Positions 48,553-60,094 of a stretch of DNA of 64,000 nucleotides are shown here, in pieces (the first letter of the stretch is position 1; every line of letters starts with the position of its first letter). Origin of the DNA: Hemibagrus wyckioides (lineage: Eukaryota > Chordata > Actinopteri > Siluriformes > Bagridae); assembly GCF_019097595.1 (NCBI RefSeq), contig NC_080719.1:13696001-13760000 (forward strand). Reading direction: 5' to 3'. Below the pieces are notes generated by a model, which was given only the letters and a program-made list of their open reading frames with translations, searched no databases and was not told the DNA's origin. The position numbers and the translations under genes were made by a program.

Positions 48553-48648
48553 ATGAGGCGAATCCGTGTGGAAGACAAACTCAGTGCTCTCGAGAAGACA
48601 TACTCCTCTATTTTAACAGGCAGGAAGTATGTAGCCTCCGGTGCATGA
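48553..48648 (+). other. Short open frame, possible first exon
   Basis: An ATG in acceptable context (gtcaacATGA) opens 31 codons, MRRIRVEDKLSALEKTYSSI.., closing at 48648. Within it 'ggcaggaagtatgtag' offers a possible GT splice donor. The sequence looks protein-like (charged, heptad-like leucines) but I recognise no family, and a chance frame of this length is common. Confidence 0.12.
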
Positions 48649-48686
48649 GCTGTCCATCACTAGCTTTCATCTCTCTCTCTCCCATT

Positions 48687-49059
48687 GTACACTATATGCC
48701 CAGAGTCTGTGGACACTTGACCATCACACCCATATGTGCTTCTTCCCCAAACTGTCGCCACATAGTTGGAAGCACAAATTCCCTACAGTGGAACTAAGAG
48801 TCCCAAACCTGTTCCAGTTTGACAATGGCCCTGTGCACAAAGTAAGCTCCATGAAGACATGATTGACAAGAAGACATGAAGACAAGTCAAGGAGTGGAAG
48901 AATCTGAGTGGCCTGCACAAAGCTTTGACCTCAGCCTTACTGAACACCTTTAAGATGAACTAAAATGGCGATTGAACCTAGGTCTCCTCATCAGAATCAG
49001 TGCTTGGCCTCACCTTCCCAGAAGAGTAGAGGTTGTATATTATATCAGCTTAGGGGGGG
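48687..49059. mobile_element. Decayed Tc1-type element with one terminal repeat
   Basis: The left end 'tacactatatgcccagagtc' then 'tgtggacacttgaccatcac' matches the form of the fish Tc1-like terminal repeat 'tacactatatggccaaaagtttgtggaca'. The interior on the plus strand encodes 'NLFQFDNGPVHKVSSMKT', the region around the second catalytic aspartate of Tc1-like transposases (FQxDNAPVHK), then decays with frame changes. 'cttcccagaagagtagaggt' near 49013 matches the typical 3' coding end. The right terminal repeat is gone. Confidence 0.75.
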
Positions 49060-50284
49060 ATACAGATAATTCAAAAATTCTAATAATAAATTAATTTCTG
49101 ATACAGAAATTGTTCACCATCTGTAGATATCACAAAGCAAATATATCTGTGGCACTGAAAAATTGCACATTTTCAGATGTATTTACTTTTTATCAATAAG
49201 CTAGTGCTCTTGCTGCCTAGATGCTGAATGCTGGATTTTGGAGGTCAACTGCATAAATAATTGTTTTGTCCAAGCAATAAAAATGGCAAACATAAATAAA
49301 AGGAAAGGGTTATGCCTGAGACAATTTTGGAAACTGGGCCTCCTTACTCTGTCTGGCCTACTTACCTATGACTGGGGAAAAGGAATGAGATGCGCCCCAC
49401 ACACAGAAAATGATTCCATGGAAGCCTTATTGAAGATATAATGTATGTAAATTGTATTAGGAGAAATCAGTTAGCATGATAAATATAAATACAGCACACA
49501 CAGAAGATACAGAGATACTTACTTTAATTCTCAATGTACAGTAGGATTTGTACAGGGGATTTGTAGTCCCATGCTGATTTTGTCCCCAAAAAAGCTCTCC
49601 CACATCATACAACATCTACCAACCAGGGAGTATGAAGGTTCACACGCTTTCTCCAAGATGCATGAAGCAGACATCTTTTAATACTGATCATCAAATTATA
49701 ATAATATAATCAAATTCATCAAATTATAATAAATTATAATAATACTGATCATTAATACGGATCATCAAAGCACAGCGTAATAAACTCAGAGGAAAGTGCT
49801 ATTTGCCTTCTTTTATATACAAGAGCTTGTCAATGCCCACGACTGGCTAGTCTCACTAGTTTGATAAAAGAGTGAGGCAAGACAGGGTATGCTATCCCTA
49901 CCACTCAATTTTGCTCTTTAGTGTCCTGGATATGGCCGGCTGTGGCATTATCAGTAGTCGTATGACAGGATGATTGAGATTCTCTAAAATTAATTTTATA
50001 AAATACAATGCAAAGTAATGTTTCTGTGTTGATTAAACAGTAGACTAGGGTTTTAATAATAATTTTAGCCCTAGTTTGTCAAAGAAAAACAATGACTGAT
50101 CTATCTTTGCTTAGATTAAAGAAAAAAAATAATCACAGAGTCGCTTAGGAAGTCAGAGTAGAACTGAGCCAAATGATCTCACTTACTGAAAAGATCCAGA
50201 ATTCCCATCACTGTAAGATCTTTGCACACATTCATAATACTTCCTGATCTATAACACCTGAAACCACCTGTGTATTGTAATTAG
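49060..50284. other. AT-rich noncoding stretch
   Basis: A local tangle of 'atcaaattataataa' and 'atactgatcat' words at about 49680-49770 is an imperfect AT-rich repeat. No gene. Confidence 0.4.
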
Positions 50285-50420
50285 TCTACTGGAGTGTTAG
50301 CTCTGCGACCAGAAGGTTGTCAGGTCAAATTCTCTACACAGCCAGGTGTCTAACCCTCCAACTGTTCATCAGTAAGAAGTGGATTTTTGTGTTACATTCT
50401 GCTTCACTGTGGATAACAAA
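50285..50420 (+). repeat. Probable decayed tRNA-SINE fragment
   Basis: 'gttagctctgcgaccagaag', 'gttgtcaggtcaaattc' and 'gtgtctaaccctccaactgt' follow, with many changes, the order of the 43.5-kb SINE (ctactgatcggaaggttgtgagttcaaatc, cccttaaccctcaactgctc). Confidence 0.35.
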
Positions 50421-50901
50421 AAAGATCAGCCCAATGAATAATGTAATTTGAATGGCCAGACTGGAGAAAAAAGTCATCCTGCTTAGCATGCGACAGTGCA
50501 CTAATAATAGTAATACACTCAGCCCCTGCCAGCCTCGTGGCGGCTCACAACTGTTTGTGATGACTGATTGCATTGTTCTAGCTTATTAATTAGATGCTGA
50601 CCCACAGTGTAATTACTTCAAGGCAAGTTTACTTTGGGAATAGGCACAACAGAACTGTCACCATGCTGCCGAGACAGAACTTCAGTGTATGAGAGTGTCC
50701 CAAATTGCACTAGAACACTTATTAATGAAATATGATTTTATCCGTCTTGCATCTCAATTTCCTTATCAGCATTTTCTCCAGCACACTTGAGGACCGCAGT
50801 AATGCTCCCATTTCATTGTTCAGTTTTACCTCGGAATCAAACAGCTTCAATCTTAAATGGAAATGATCAAATAATTTTTTTTTTGTTTCATTTTGTCTAG
50901 G
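50421..50901. other. Unique noncoding stretch
   Basis: No recognisable feature. Confidence 0.4.
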
Positions 50902-51312
50902 TGTCACAAAATCCCACTCCCAGCTTGCAATGTATTTCTGAGTGCTTCTTTCATGTTTGTTTTCACATCTTTCGTTGCTGCGTTCTACTCCTTTCACTGC
51001 TTTGCTATCATGTTGTGTTTTCCTGTTTTGTGTTAGCCCTTAAGAAGTTTGTCTTACTATACCCTGTTCTTTTAGCAGTTCCTGTTTTTCTTTTTCCACA
51101 CTTGCCTGTTTTCTGGTTATGGATTATGGTTATGCTTATGTTGCGTGCCTGTGTTCTAATGACTGCTGTGTATTTTGCCAATAATTTTTGGAGTGGTCCT
51201 AATAAAGCAAACATTTTACACACTTGTGTCCTGCCTATACCACCAGCAACTACAGGAGCTACATATCTGATTTACACCTCTGATTAACCACCAACATAAT
51301 TATTATGTGACA
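50902..51312 (+). mobile_element. Solo LTR candidate (411 bp)
   Basis: Begins TGTCACA (50902) and ends TGTGACA (51306-51312), a perfect 7-bp inverted pair of the TG..CA form of LTRs. The interior is T-rich with repeated 'cctgtt' words, 'tatggattatggttatgctt' and a polyadenylation-type 'cctaataaagcaaac' at about 51199, followed by 'tgtgtcctgcc', which is how many fish gypsy-type LTRs read. Flanking five-base sequences (ctagg and gaaag) do not match, so no target duplication supports it. Confidence 0.4.
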
Positions 51313-52224
51313 GAAAGGCAATGTGGATATGCAACGTATTGATGAGAAAACAATGCCAAGGTCTCACAGGATGTCAGCATTTGTGGCTTGTTTATATCCC
51401 AGAGGCTCTGAGTAGGCGGATTTACTCCAGGTGTACTTTCAGGAGGCCCTGAATCTGATATTTTATTTACTTTCTAATCTTACCTAGGCTTTCTTTCTGT
51501 AAATATCATGCCAGATCAACAAACCGATACAGTCCTTGAAAAAGTCTGTCTGCCTATAGATGTCTAAAACCTTGCTGGATGAATGTGATTTCTTTACATT
51601 GTGAATACCAGGATTTGATCACATTGCTGCACAGCTACAGGCTGAGCCGATACTGACATACAGTCTAATCAAGTCAGTTTGTGATCAGATACTGCCTGAC
51701 AAAACTGGCACAGTAGAAAATGTCAAAATTTTCACTGTGTACTGGTTTACTCAGGTTGTGATACAAAATCCTCTTGAAATTTTTAGAAAATCCACTCTCA
51801 AATCTCTCTTCTTCACTCAGAGTTCTCAATGGTGTGTGCTTGTGTGCGTTTTAAGCTAATGAAGATACATTTCTTTTCACCTTAGCACTAATGCACGGCT
51901 GCAACCACAAATCAATGATGCTTGAATTATGAATACCTCAAGCCATTACTGTGTTTGGAACAAGGTGGAGAGAACAGAGCAATCACCCTTTAAGACCACA
52001 GCGGAAAAAAAACAGACTGACCGCAGAGGAGACGAATATGAAGCATGGCTCTACGTCTTAAGGAGGGGATGATGGATAGTGTCTGTAGGTGTTGTAAAGG
52101 CTTCCGCTTGTCTGGGTGAAGCACAAAAAGAGGAAGTGAAGGGATCGAGGGCACTAAGTGCACAGATGAAACTGTCACAACAAGGCAGTGATGTCAGACG
52201 GGACATGCCTCATGGTAATGTGGA
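51313..52224. other. Unique noncoding stretch
   Basis: No gene or repeat recognised. Confidence 0.4.
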
Positions 52225-52240
52225 GTGTGTGTGTGTATGC

Positions 52241-52278
<38 letters not shown>
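52225..52278. repeat. (GT)n microsatellite
   Basis: Two GT arrays separated by 'atgcatat', 54 bp in all. Confidence 0.95.
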
Positions 52279-52279
<1 letters not shown>

Positions 52280-53089
52280 ATGGACATCTACAACAACCTT
52301 GAAGTAGTAAGAGTTGGGAGTACATTAAACTAAAACTCTGCACAGAACATCACTAAGTCCCAAATGCAACTTCAAGGCCATGCTTTATCCTAATTTCATA
52401 ACAACACTTTTCTCTCAGTGCATCCAATAAAATTACTTTTTTTATTACGTGAGAGCCTTGAACCACTTTGTGATTTAAATTACAATTTAAAAATGAATAT
52501 AATACCATTTCCAAAGGACAGACAGAGCGAACGAATCAGTAAAATACATCGAAAATGTCAGTTCCACTACAATACCCTCTTTATTAATATCAATTACAGA
52601 TGAAAAGGTATCAGCACAGACATATGCTGGTGAAAGGCAAGCAGCAGGAAGCCAGTTTGCTCACTGTAATCTCTGAGACTTGATTAGCCCACAGAGATAA
52701 TTGTATGTGTTCTTTGGATGCACAGGGCAAATGGAAAGCCCAGCCATCTCTTTTGATCAACTGTACTAAAACATCCTGGTGCAGATCGATACAGGAATCA
52801 TCCGGTTGCAATCACAAGAGCACTTTGTCCCACACTTGTTTGGGCACAGATGGAATTATCGATCAGTGCCAAGGAGCACAGACGCAGTGACCAGAGAAAT
52901 AAGCCAAAGTTCAATTAACTACAAAACTCACATAGTGTATAGACCAGCAGTCAGTGACATATATTAGTCCTGATGTAGAATTAGATTCAAATGAATAAAA
53001 ATAGCAAGCATTCATTTAAGATATTAACCTAAAAGCCTGTTGGTAGGCAGGGGGAATGTAGAGGTTCACACACTAATGAGAGTTTGGAT
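52279..53089. other. Unique noncoding stretch
   Basis: Frames of 60-66 codons only; nothing recognised. Confidence 0.4.
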
Positions 53090-53319
53090 GTTCTCCTCAT
53101 GCATCAGGGGTTTCCTCTGGGTAGCATAGTTTCCTTCCACAGTCCAACGACATGCTTTTTAGGCTGACAGGCATTTCTAAATTGTCTGTAATGTGTGAAT
53201 GGGTGTGTGGGTGTGTGATTGTGCCCTGTGCTTGGTTAGCACCACAAGTTCCCTTAGATATGCTCCAGGATCCCTGCAACCCCGTGTAGGATAAGCTGTT
53301 AAGAAAATGGATGGGTGGA
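53090..53319 (+). repeat. L2-type LINE 3' end
   Basis: 'gttctcctcatgcatcaggg', 'tttccttccacagtccaacg acatgc', 'tctaaattgtctgtaatgtg', 'gatatgctccaggatccctg' and 'gtaggataagctgttaagaa aatggatgggtgg' follow in order the typical fish L2 3' region. It extends further 5' than the 19.17-kb copy but is more mutated. Confidence 0.7.
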
Positions 53320-54594
53320 GGTTTTAGAAGCTCCAATATCATTATGTCCAAGAATTATTTAGGGATGAATTGACAAAGAAATGTACTTTGTGTATTTTCA
53401 CAAAGATCAGTGTGTTAAAGGCAAAAGATTTAGCTGTTCAATTGATATTAATCAGATATTAGTCTTTTGATCAATCTTACATTTTGATAATCAGTCCCTA
53501 TTCTAATCATAAGTCATGCAGTTACAGTTATATACATGTTATATAAAACCACTGTTAAAGCTAGGTATCAAAAGTGGGCAAAAACTATGAGGGAAATAAA
53601 CCCTATTTTTCATTGCTGTCTTTGGAGCCAAGGCTTTTACTAGAAATGGCTAATTTAAGCAATGTTGACCAATCTTACGAGTCCTGATGGATTTGACACC
53701 ACACTAAACATTCAAAATGTAATATAAAAAAACAAGATAATAAAATGCCACTGATAACCCTGGACAATGTTGAGGTTATGCAGGATATAAAAATACCCAC
53801 TCTATATACTCTAATCCCACGCTTAAGGAACCTCCACCATCACAATCATAGAATTATGGAAGTGATAACAACATGCGGAAGCTTAAAGGATCCACTGTAA
53901 TAGGAATAAGCCTATTTGTTCAAAATATGTTGGTCTAAGCACACAGGTTTTGTCCCAGGTCTGGGCTTTATGCACTGAGAGCCTGAGGAAGTGTATTGAG
54001 ATCCTCGTAGTAGAAGAGATCCTGAAGGGAGTTAAGAGCTGGTGAAGTGGGTTTGATGAATGACTGAGCGTTTGATCAGAGAGAAGCACATCAGAGAGTG
54101 AGAGCTCGGAATGGATTGCCTCGTAGCTTTTATACACAACCATAAATTGGCCCAAATTTGTCACAAAGGAAAGAGGCATGGAGAGCATGGTGCAGGGATT
54201 GAGAGTGGTGCAAATAAAAGTGTATCACGACATCTCATCCATTATGCTGTCCAAACACTGCGAAGACAACATGCAACACACAAAAACAGTTTTTTAAAAT
54301 TTATTATGATTATAATACGATACACACACATATCATTATTAATAGGCAGATGCTAAACACAACCAGTGATGCATAGACAGCCCATTTACGTATATTTATA
54401 GACAACAGCTAACGTGAGATCAGGTAATAGGAAACTCAGGTGTGCAATTATAAATGCTTAACACCAATGGGCAAAGGTTTTCCACAAACTGGCCAGCAAT
54501 CTCTACACACGATGGTCAACAATTCGGCGCCTTTTTTTGCTGAAACAAAAGCCACTTGGCTCATGTGCCACGGACAACCCTGCATGGCATGCTG
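53320..54594. other. Unique noncoding stretch
   Basis: A 101-codon minus-strand frame (53883-54188) is unrecognised. No repeat. Confidence 0.4.
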
Positions 54595-54665
54595 CGAGCC
54601 TGTTTGCATATTCCCTGGCGTTCCTGCATATTCAACAAGTGCTCATGTATATTCAGCAGCCTCTC
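54595..54665. promoter_or_regulatory. Cluster of three spaced TG(C/T)ATATTC words
   Basis: TGCATATTC at 54605 and 54625 and TGTATATTC at 54646: spacing 20 and 21 bp, about two helical turns. The first overlaps TTTGCATA, an octamer-like POU site. The surrounding 54440-54700 is unique and relatively complex. It is a plausible enhancer core, by inference only. Confidence 0.25.
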
Positions 54666-56229
54666 TGATGTTGATAATGGCTCTCCATGAGTGAGGATGA
54701 AACGATGATGGAGAGAGCAGCAGACGTGAATCTGAATGAGTTAGACGCAGTAAATCGAGTAAATTAACTCTGTGCACTTGAGAAGACACGATTACGAATG
54801 CATAAGAATCGAATAAACTTGTATATAAAAACGATTAAGAGTCAGGCTGCAACTTGTTGATATCCCATATGTATATGACAATGTTAAATGTTCATGTTAT
54901 CATAAATGCTTTTTTAACTTTTAGTAGGGAATTTGGTATTCTAATTAGTGTTGCTTTTTTCTGTTTGGCCAAATATTTATTTTTAATTTCAAGGTCAACA
55001 ACTAATTCACAGGGATCTAGTGTCACAAAAGTTCCATGACCAAAATCGGTTAAGCATAAAATGTCCATTTGCAGAATAATAATTTGCCTCCCAATGCCCA
55101 CCTGCAAATAATCAACTCTGGGGTTGCAAGCGAGGATTTTGCGATTGCAGAAATTACTGCAAAATCGAGTAAACTCTTGAGCTTGCAATTTTTTCAGAAT
55201 GACCACAGATTTCCCACAGATTTGGGCTGAGATGTGTCATACAGCTATCATAGAAAGCAATTACACATGCGTTTTCACTGTAATAGTCTACAAGACAAAT
55301 CCTGTCGAATTTCAGCAATTCGAGTAGTTTTCCACAAAAATGTAAAGCACAAGTCAAGCATTTTGGCTGCAACAATCACAAATTAAAAAAAAAAAAAATC
55401 ATTGAGGGACTGACTGCAGTTACATCAATCACACCAAGCTGTAAATAATTATTTTTTTCCTTTATTTACTGACCATCAAAGCTTACACAGCTCTAGCTCA
55501 TGACTGGAATTTTTAAAAGCATTATGATACCAATGAATCCATTTAATATAATGAAATACCGACTACCCATTTATTACCACAGCGCTAATAGTGTGTTATA
55601 ATTCCTAGAAATTCTTTATGAAGCAGGTAAATTTGACCAAGCATGCAGGTCACAGCCATGTACTGAAGCTCCTCTAATACTCTAATGTAACAATTTATGT
55701 ACTCACATTTCATTTTAAAAGAGCTTCCCTGTGTAATTATAGAATAATTAGCTTCCCCATTAATGGGCTTGTTCGAGTTAAACTGTGTGGAAAGCAAATA
55801 TCTCACTTTGAGTAACGATCGATAAGCTCTGTTTCCTGGCTGACACTAAACTGCTTTTTCAGTTTTCACAGAATCACATCATTCCTAGCACAGGGGTAAT
55901 TATTTTCGATCAAGGAGTCTTCATCTGTACTCAGTGTCAGTCTACATCCATTACATACATCCAGCACATCCAGAAAGAAGCAAGTTAGGCATGCAGCTGT
56001 AATAGAAAGTAACTTCAGGAGCTACATTTTGACATTTTGATTTTGACACCTGAGAAACCATAAGCATTGTAATTATTATGTCAGGGGGATGTGAGGAAAG
56101 CACAGTAACAGGGTTACCGTTACCACCCGAAAGCTGATTATCATCCCAGTGTTTCGAAAGCTAGAAAGCATGAGTACATTCTAGTAAAGCAAAACTGCTT
56201 TTCTTCGCATCTACCAGCTCTTTAGGAAT
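54666..56229. other. Noncoding stretch, possibly with an old repeat at 55.1-55.4 kb
   Basis: The passage around 55080-55400 ('gcgattgcagaaattactgc', 'tttggctgcaacaatcacaa') looks like an old dispersed repeat, but no second copy is present here. Poly(A) at about 55385-55398. No gene. Confidence 0.35.
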
Positions 56230-56290
56230 TCGGAGTCAGAGCGCAGGGTCAGCCATGATACAGTGCCTCTAAAGCAGATGGGATTGCATT
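56230..56290 (-). repeat. tRNA-SINE body fragment
   Basis: 'ggagtcagagcgcagggtca' followed by 'gccatgatacagtgcctcta' matches the body of the SINE at 12.3-12.56 kb (same orientation) almost perfectly. The rest of the element is absent. Confidence 0.75.
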
Positions 56291-56339
56291 TTTATTTATT
56301 TTTTTACACAGCAATATACTAACAATGACAATTTTGTAT

Positions 56340-56480
56340 TCATTAATGAATGCCACTTTGGAAAGTTTTTATCCTTTTATAGTTATGAAATGTCCCAGAG
56401 CAAGCTAGTTCCTGTTACCACTTATGTTACAGCAGCTATAAAGTCATACTCTCACCAGACTGCGAGACTGTGAATATTTT
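56340..56480 (-). repeat. DR1 3' module, minus strand
   Basis: The reverse complement reads 'gactttatagctgctgtaac', 'ataagtggtaacaggaacta', then 'cataactataaaaggataaa', matching the DR1 3' module of 34.8 and 37.4 kb. Confidence 0.5.
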
Positions 56481-56608
56481 TTCTCTCACAGTCATGAAAT
56501 TCAGCTACGATACACCTTCAACTCAAACCTTAAAGTGTGTTTATTGAGGGAAAAGCAGAAAAAACAACACTGCAAACTTTTATTAGCTAACTAGATAACA
56601 AACTGTTA

Positions 56609-56640
<32 letters not shown>
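56609..56640. repeat. (CT)n microsatellite
   Basis: About 15 CT units with one T interruption. Confidence 0.95.
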
Positions 56641-58070
56641 ATTTGTGGAAACACCCTAAACACTGATGTTGGAATATACTGCAGCAGAAAATATAAAAAC
56701 TAACAATGAAAACAGTATGTTGTCAAAAACAGAGAGATTTGTTAGCTAGCTAATTATAATTATATATAATAAAACATACTATTAATATATTATTATGTAA
56801 ATAAACAAACCAACTCTCATTTTATTTTTTTAGAGATATTAAAACTATAAAGTAAACTATATTTTTACGGGAACTTTCTTTGCAAGTAGGAAAAATGTCA
56901 ATTTTCTGGGTCTTCCCAAAATGAATACATAGAAATAAATTATAGTTATACATAAACAAACTTAATCTAACTTTTCAGTGCTGATGCATGGCCAAATATA
57001 CCATACAAAAAGAGACTTCAAAATATCAATATGAAAGCTTTAGATTCAACTTTCTTACACAACAACAAAAACAGGGCAGCAATCCTCCAGCTTGAATCCA
57101 TCATCACCCTATGTGTCTTAAAGATGCCTGTTGGTTAACAGGAATCTCAGCATGAATTAAGCACACGCTACTTTTTCTGGAAAGCAGCTTGCGAGCAGTT
57201 AGTAATAAACAGCCTGCGGCTTTGTCGCTTCCTCTTTGCTTGATGAAGCAGTTGCGGCAATGCATTACCTTTAAACGCAGCAGCCTGGCTAGGTGCCACT
57301 CAATCAACCAAGTGAACACACTAACAACTTAAGTCACACAGTAAAGGAGAGCTGGTAAATGGCCTGATACAGGAAGGTGTCGGGGGCAACAAGGTTTCCC
57401 ATGATGCACCATTTACAGTCAGTGGTGTGAACTACAGACACTGCAGACAAACATCAGAAGAGACTTCGGTTTGAATTGAACACAAATCTGCTGTGAGGTG
57501 AGATTTAATAATTACAGGAGTTGAAAAGAGACTCAACCAGAGAAATAAAGTAACATCTCAAACACTACCGAAACAGAAAATGTAAAAAAGAAAATGAAGT
57601 TTTATCTGGGATGCACCATTTGTACACAGACTGCTCTCTTCGTCATGAAATCATGAAGTGAGTCTCTCAAAATGTTCAGAAAACAACATTTGATTCAAAT
57701 GAAGTTCAAATGAACCGTTAAAAGCAACTTTTCAGCATGTTGGATATGACAACGCAAAAAGCATGTAAAATAAGAAGGAATGTGTTTAGAATCACTGTGT
57801 GATGTACCAAGAGGCATTTGCAACTACAACTAGGATCATTTTCTGTAATAATGACTGTAGAAACTCTGAGAAAGAGCCACTAAAAGGTTCAGTTGTCTCT
57901 TTGGGGGACTCTTTTATTGTGCTAGGATTTTTGTTTCCAGAAAGTATTCCAAGTACAGCCCTTTTTTGGAAGTTAAAAAGCCATAAGCATCCAATAAAAC
58001 CTAGAATCTATTTGGTTATGGTCCCTAAAACGAATGAAGATAAGTGTGCAGGTGAACTAATGGGAAGAAA
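56641..58070. other. Unique noncoding stretch
   Basis: AT-rich to about 57050. Then 57060-57330 is complex and non-repetitive with a 71-codon unrecognised minus-strand frame, and could be a conserved element. A 91-codon frame at 57799-58074 is also unrecognised. Confidence 0.35.
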
Positions 58071-58220
58071 ATAAATAAGTAAGTAAATAAATAAATAAAA
58101 ATTATTTATTATAAAAATTCAAATACAATACAATTATTATTATTGTTATTATTATTATTATTATTATTTATGTATTTTTTATATATTTACTTATTTATTT
58201 TATTTTTTTATTTTTTTATT
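58071..58220. repeat. (AAAT)n, (ATT)n and T-rich array cluster
   Basis: (AAGT/AAAT)n at 58071-58100, (ATT)n at 58134-58169, then T-rich (TTTAT)n-like sequence to 58220. The two strands' AAT/ATT senses are complementary. Confidence 0.85.
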
Positions 58221-59269
58221 ATGGATACCAGTACATCACTGGCAACCATGCACATATTACCTGTTACCTTAGAAATAAAGAAAGCCACAAGGACATGGAA
58301 TGAAGATGTGAGAATCCTATGAATCAAGTTTATCTTTATTATTCTTCTAAAACATTGGGGAAAATGATGCAGGTGTATCCAAACTTTAAAATGCTAGTAT
58401 GGAAAATGATTATAAATATTTTTTTGATTGTAATGGATTAATTTAACTACAGAGCTTACATGTTCAGGTTTCCTTTTGTCTGTTTTGTCAAAATGATATT
58501 GAAATGTCTTTAGATTCTTTTCAAATTCGAACAATAACAATGGCCTTGAGTGATGGAATATATTTCACAATATTTCCAAATGAAAGCATTTCTCTATAAA
58601 GCGGTGTGAAGCCGTATTACATCATCATCATTATTATTATTACCACCATTACACCATGCTGTGATTTACATTTCCATTGAATTATAGTACTGGAGCTCAG
58701 CTGCACTCCTCTGCGCTCCCCCTGCAATTTAACCCCTGTGAGTCCTTGAAAGTGTTGTTTTATGGCAAACCCGCGAAAATTGTGAAGCAAAGGTGTGATA
58801 CAGTGCTGAGTGTTGGAAAAAAGCCAAGCAGCTGAATTTTAAACACTCTGGAGGTTAGGGAGAGACTCAGAAGAGATAGCACTAAGGCGAGGATTACAGT
58901 AATCTGAGCAACTGGATTTCTCCACAATTTTGTTGTAATGTATAATTGTGAGAAATGACGATGAGCCACTGTTACCAACATGAAGTTGATTCTTTTCAGA
59001 TAAGATTATTTATGTCTTCCGTTTGCCTAGACGTTTATATGATTAGAAGTTTGTATTTTTTTTTTTTTAAAGAACAAGGCCATTGATCTTTTATCATGTT
59101 GTGCTGTTATAGAAAATTAATCACCACCATCTGACCAATCAGATGTGACTAATATCATATAATACATATCTGAAAAAAAATAACTTTTAAGCTGAAACAT
59201 ATATGAAAAGCTATAGACACTTATTTTGCAACAAAAAAAGTTTGTAAAAGACACCCTTTCAACTTAATA
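58221..59269. other. AT-rich noncoding stretch
   Basis: Short (ATT)n near 58630. No gene. Confidence 0.4.
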
Positions 59270-60092
59270 CAGGGTGGGGCGCAAAAACTTCCTTTTTTTT
59301 GAAGGCAAATGAAAGAAAAATTGTGGCTGATAAACATTTATTTTTTGATAGTGAAAGAACATAATTTCAAATTTCAAATTATGCTGTTTTAAGCAAAATA
59401 TCTTGAAGGTGGTGGCCACCGTTCTCTATGCACTGATGCAACCGATTTCTGACGTTTCCCTCTACACATTCCATCATGTCGACCGGGATTCAGGCTATTT
59501 CCTGCCAAATAACATTCTTCAGCTGAAGCAGGTTTGTGGGGCGATGTTTAAAAACCTCTGCCTTGAGGTAACATAAAAAAAAATCACAGGGCGTTAGATC
59601 GGGCGAGGGCACCGCCCACAGGATGTCACCTCGAATCGAGATGAGCCGTCCAGGGAACATTGCCCTCAAACCTGGCATCGAAGCTTGGGCTGTGTGGGAC
59701 GTGGCACCATCCTGTTGGAACCAGACATTTCCTAGGTTCATTTCTTAAAGAGCCGGTTCGAAAAAGTTTTGAATCATGTCCACATACCGCTGTAAATTGA
59801 CAGTAACTGCTCAATTGTCCTCCTCAAAAAAAGGAAAAGGAAGTTTCTGTGCCCCACCCAGTTTTGAGGGCAATGTTCCCACATGTTGGAACGTGTAGAG
59901 GGAAACGTCAGAAATTGGTTGCATCAGTGCATAGAGAATGGTGGCCACCACCTTAAAGATATTTTGTTTAAAACAGCATCATTTGAAATTTGAAATTATG
60001 TTCTTTCATTATCAAAATATAAATTTTGTTTATCAGCCACAATTTTTCTTTCATTTGCCTTCAAAAGAAGGAAGTTTTTGCGCCCCACCCTG
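59270..60092 (-). mobile_element. Mariner-like transposon with inverted-duplicated 3' end
   Basis: Ends 'cagggtggggcgcaaaaact' (59270) and its reverse complement (ending 60092) lie between TA dinucleotides (59268-59269 and 60093-60094). The arms match for about 200 bp with few changes, far longer than usual mariner terminal repeats, because both contain the same transposase 3' coding end in opposite directions. The right arm then jumps to a second block (59863-59881, 'ttttgagggcaatgttccc') that matches, inverted, the coding region at 59655-59674. A third terminal-repeat-like 'ggaagtttctgtgccccacc' lies inside at about 59841-59861. It looks like one internally deleted copy (59270-59862) plus a head-to-head deleted copy. 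Confidence 0.85.
59379..59835 (-). pseudogene. Mariner-like transposase, C-terminal half
   Basis: The longest open part (59741-59490) contains 'NVWFQQDGATSHTAQASMPG', 'LRAMFPGRLIS' and 'SPDLTPCDFFL', the second and third catalytic acidic regions of mariner-type transposases. Counting from the QQD aspartate to the PCD aspartate leaves 41 residues between them, which fits DD41D-type rather than DD34D mariners. Upstream codons ('INLQRYVDMIQ'-like) precede an in-frame stop, and another stop follows 'IWQEIA'. Beyond it the frame continues 'NVRNRLHQCIENGGHHLQD' to a TAA at 59379, the usual C-terminus. The N-terminal DNA-binding half and the first aspartate are missing. Confidence 0.85.
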
Positions 60093-60094
60093 TA

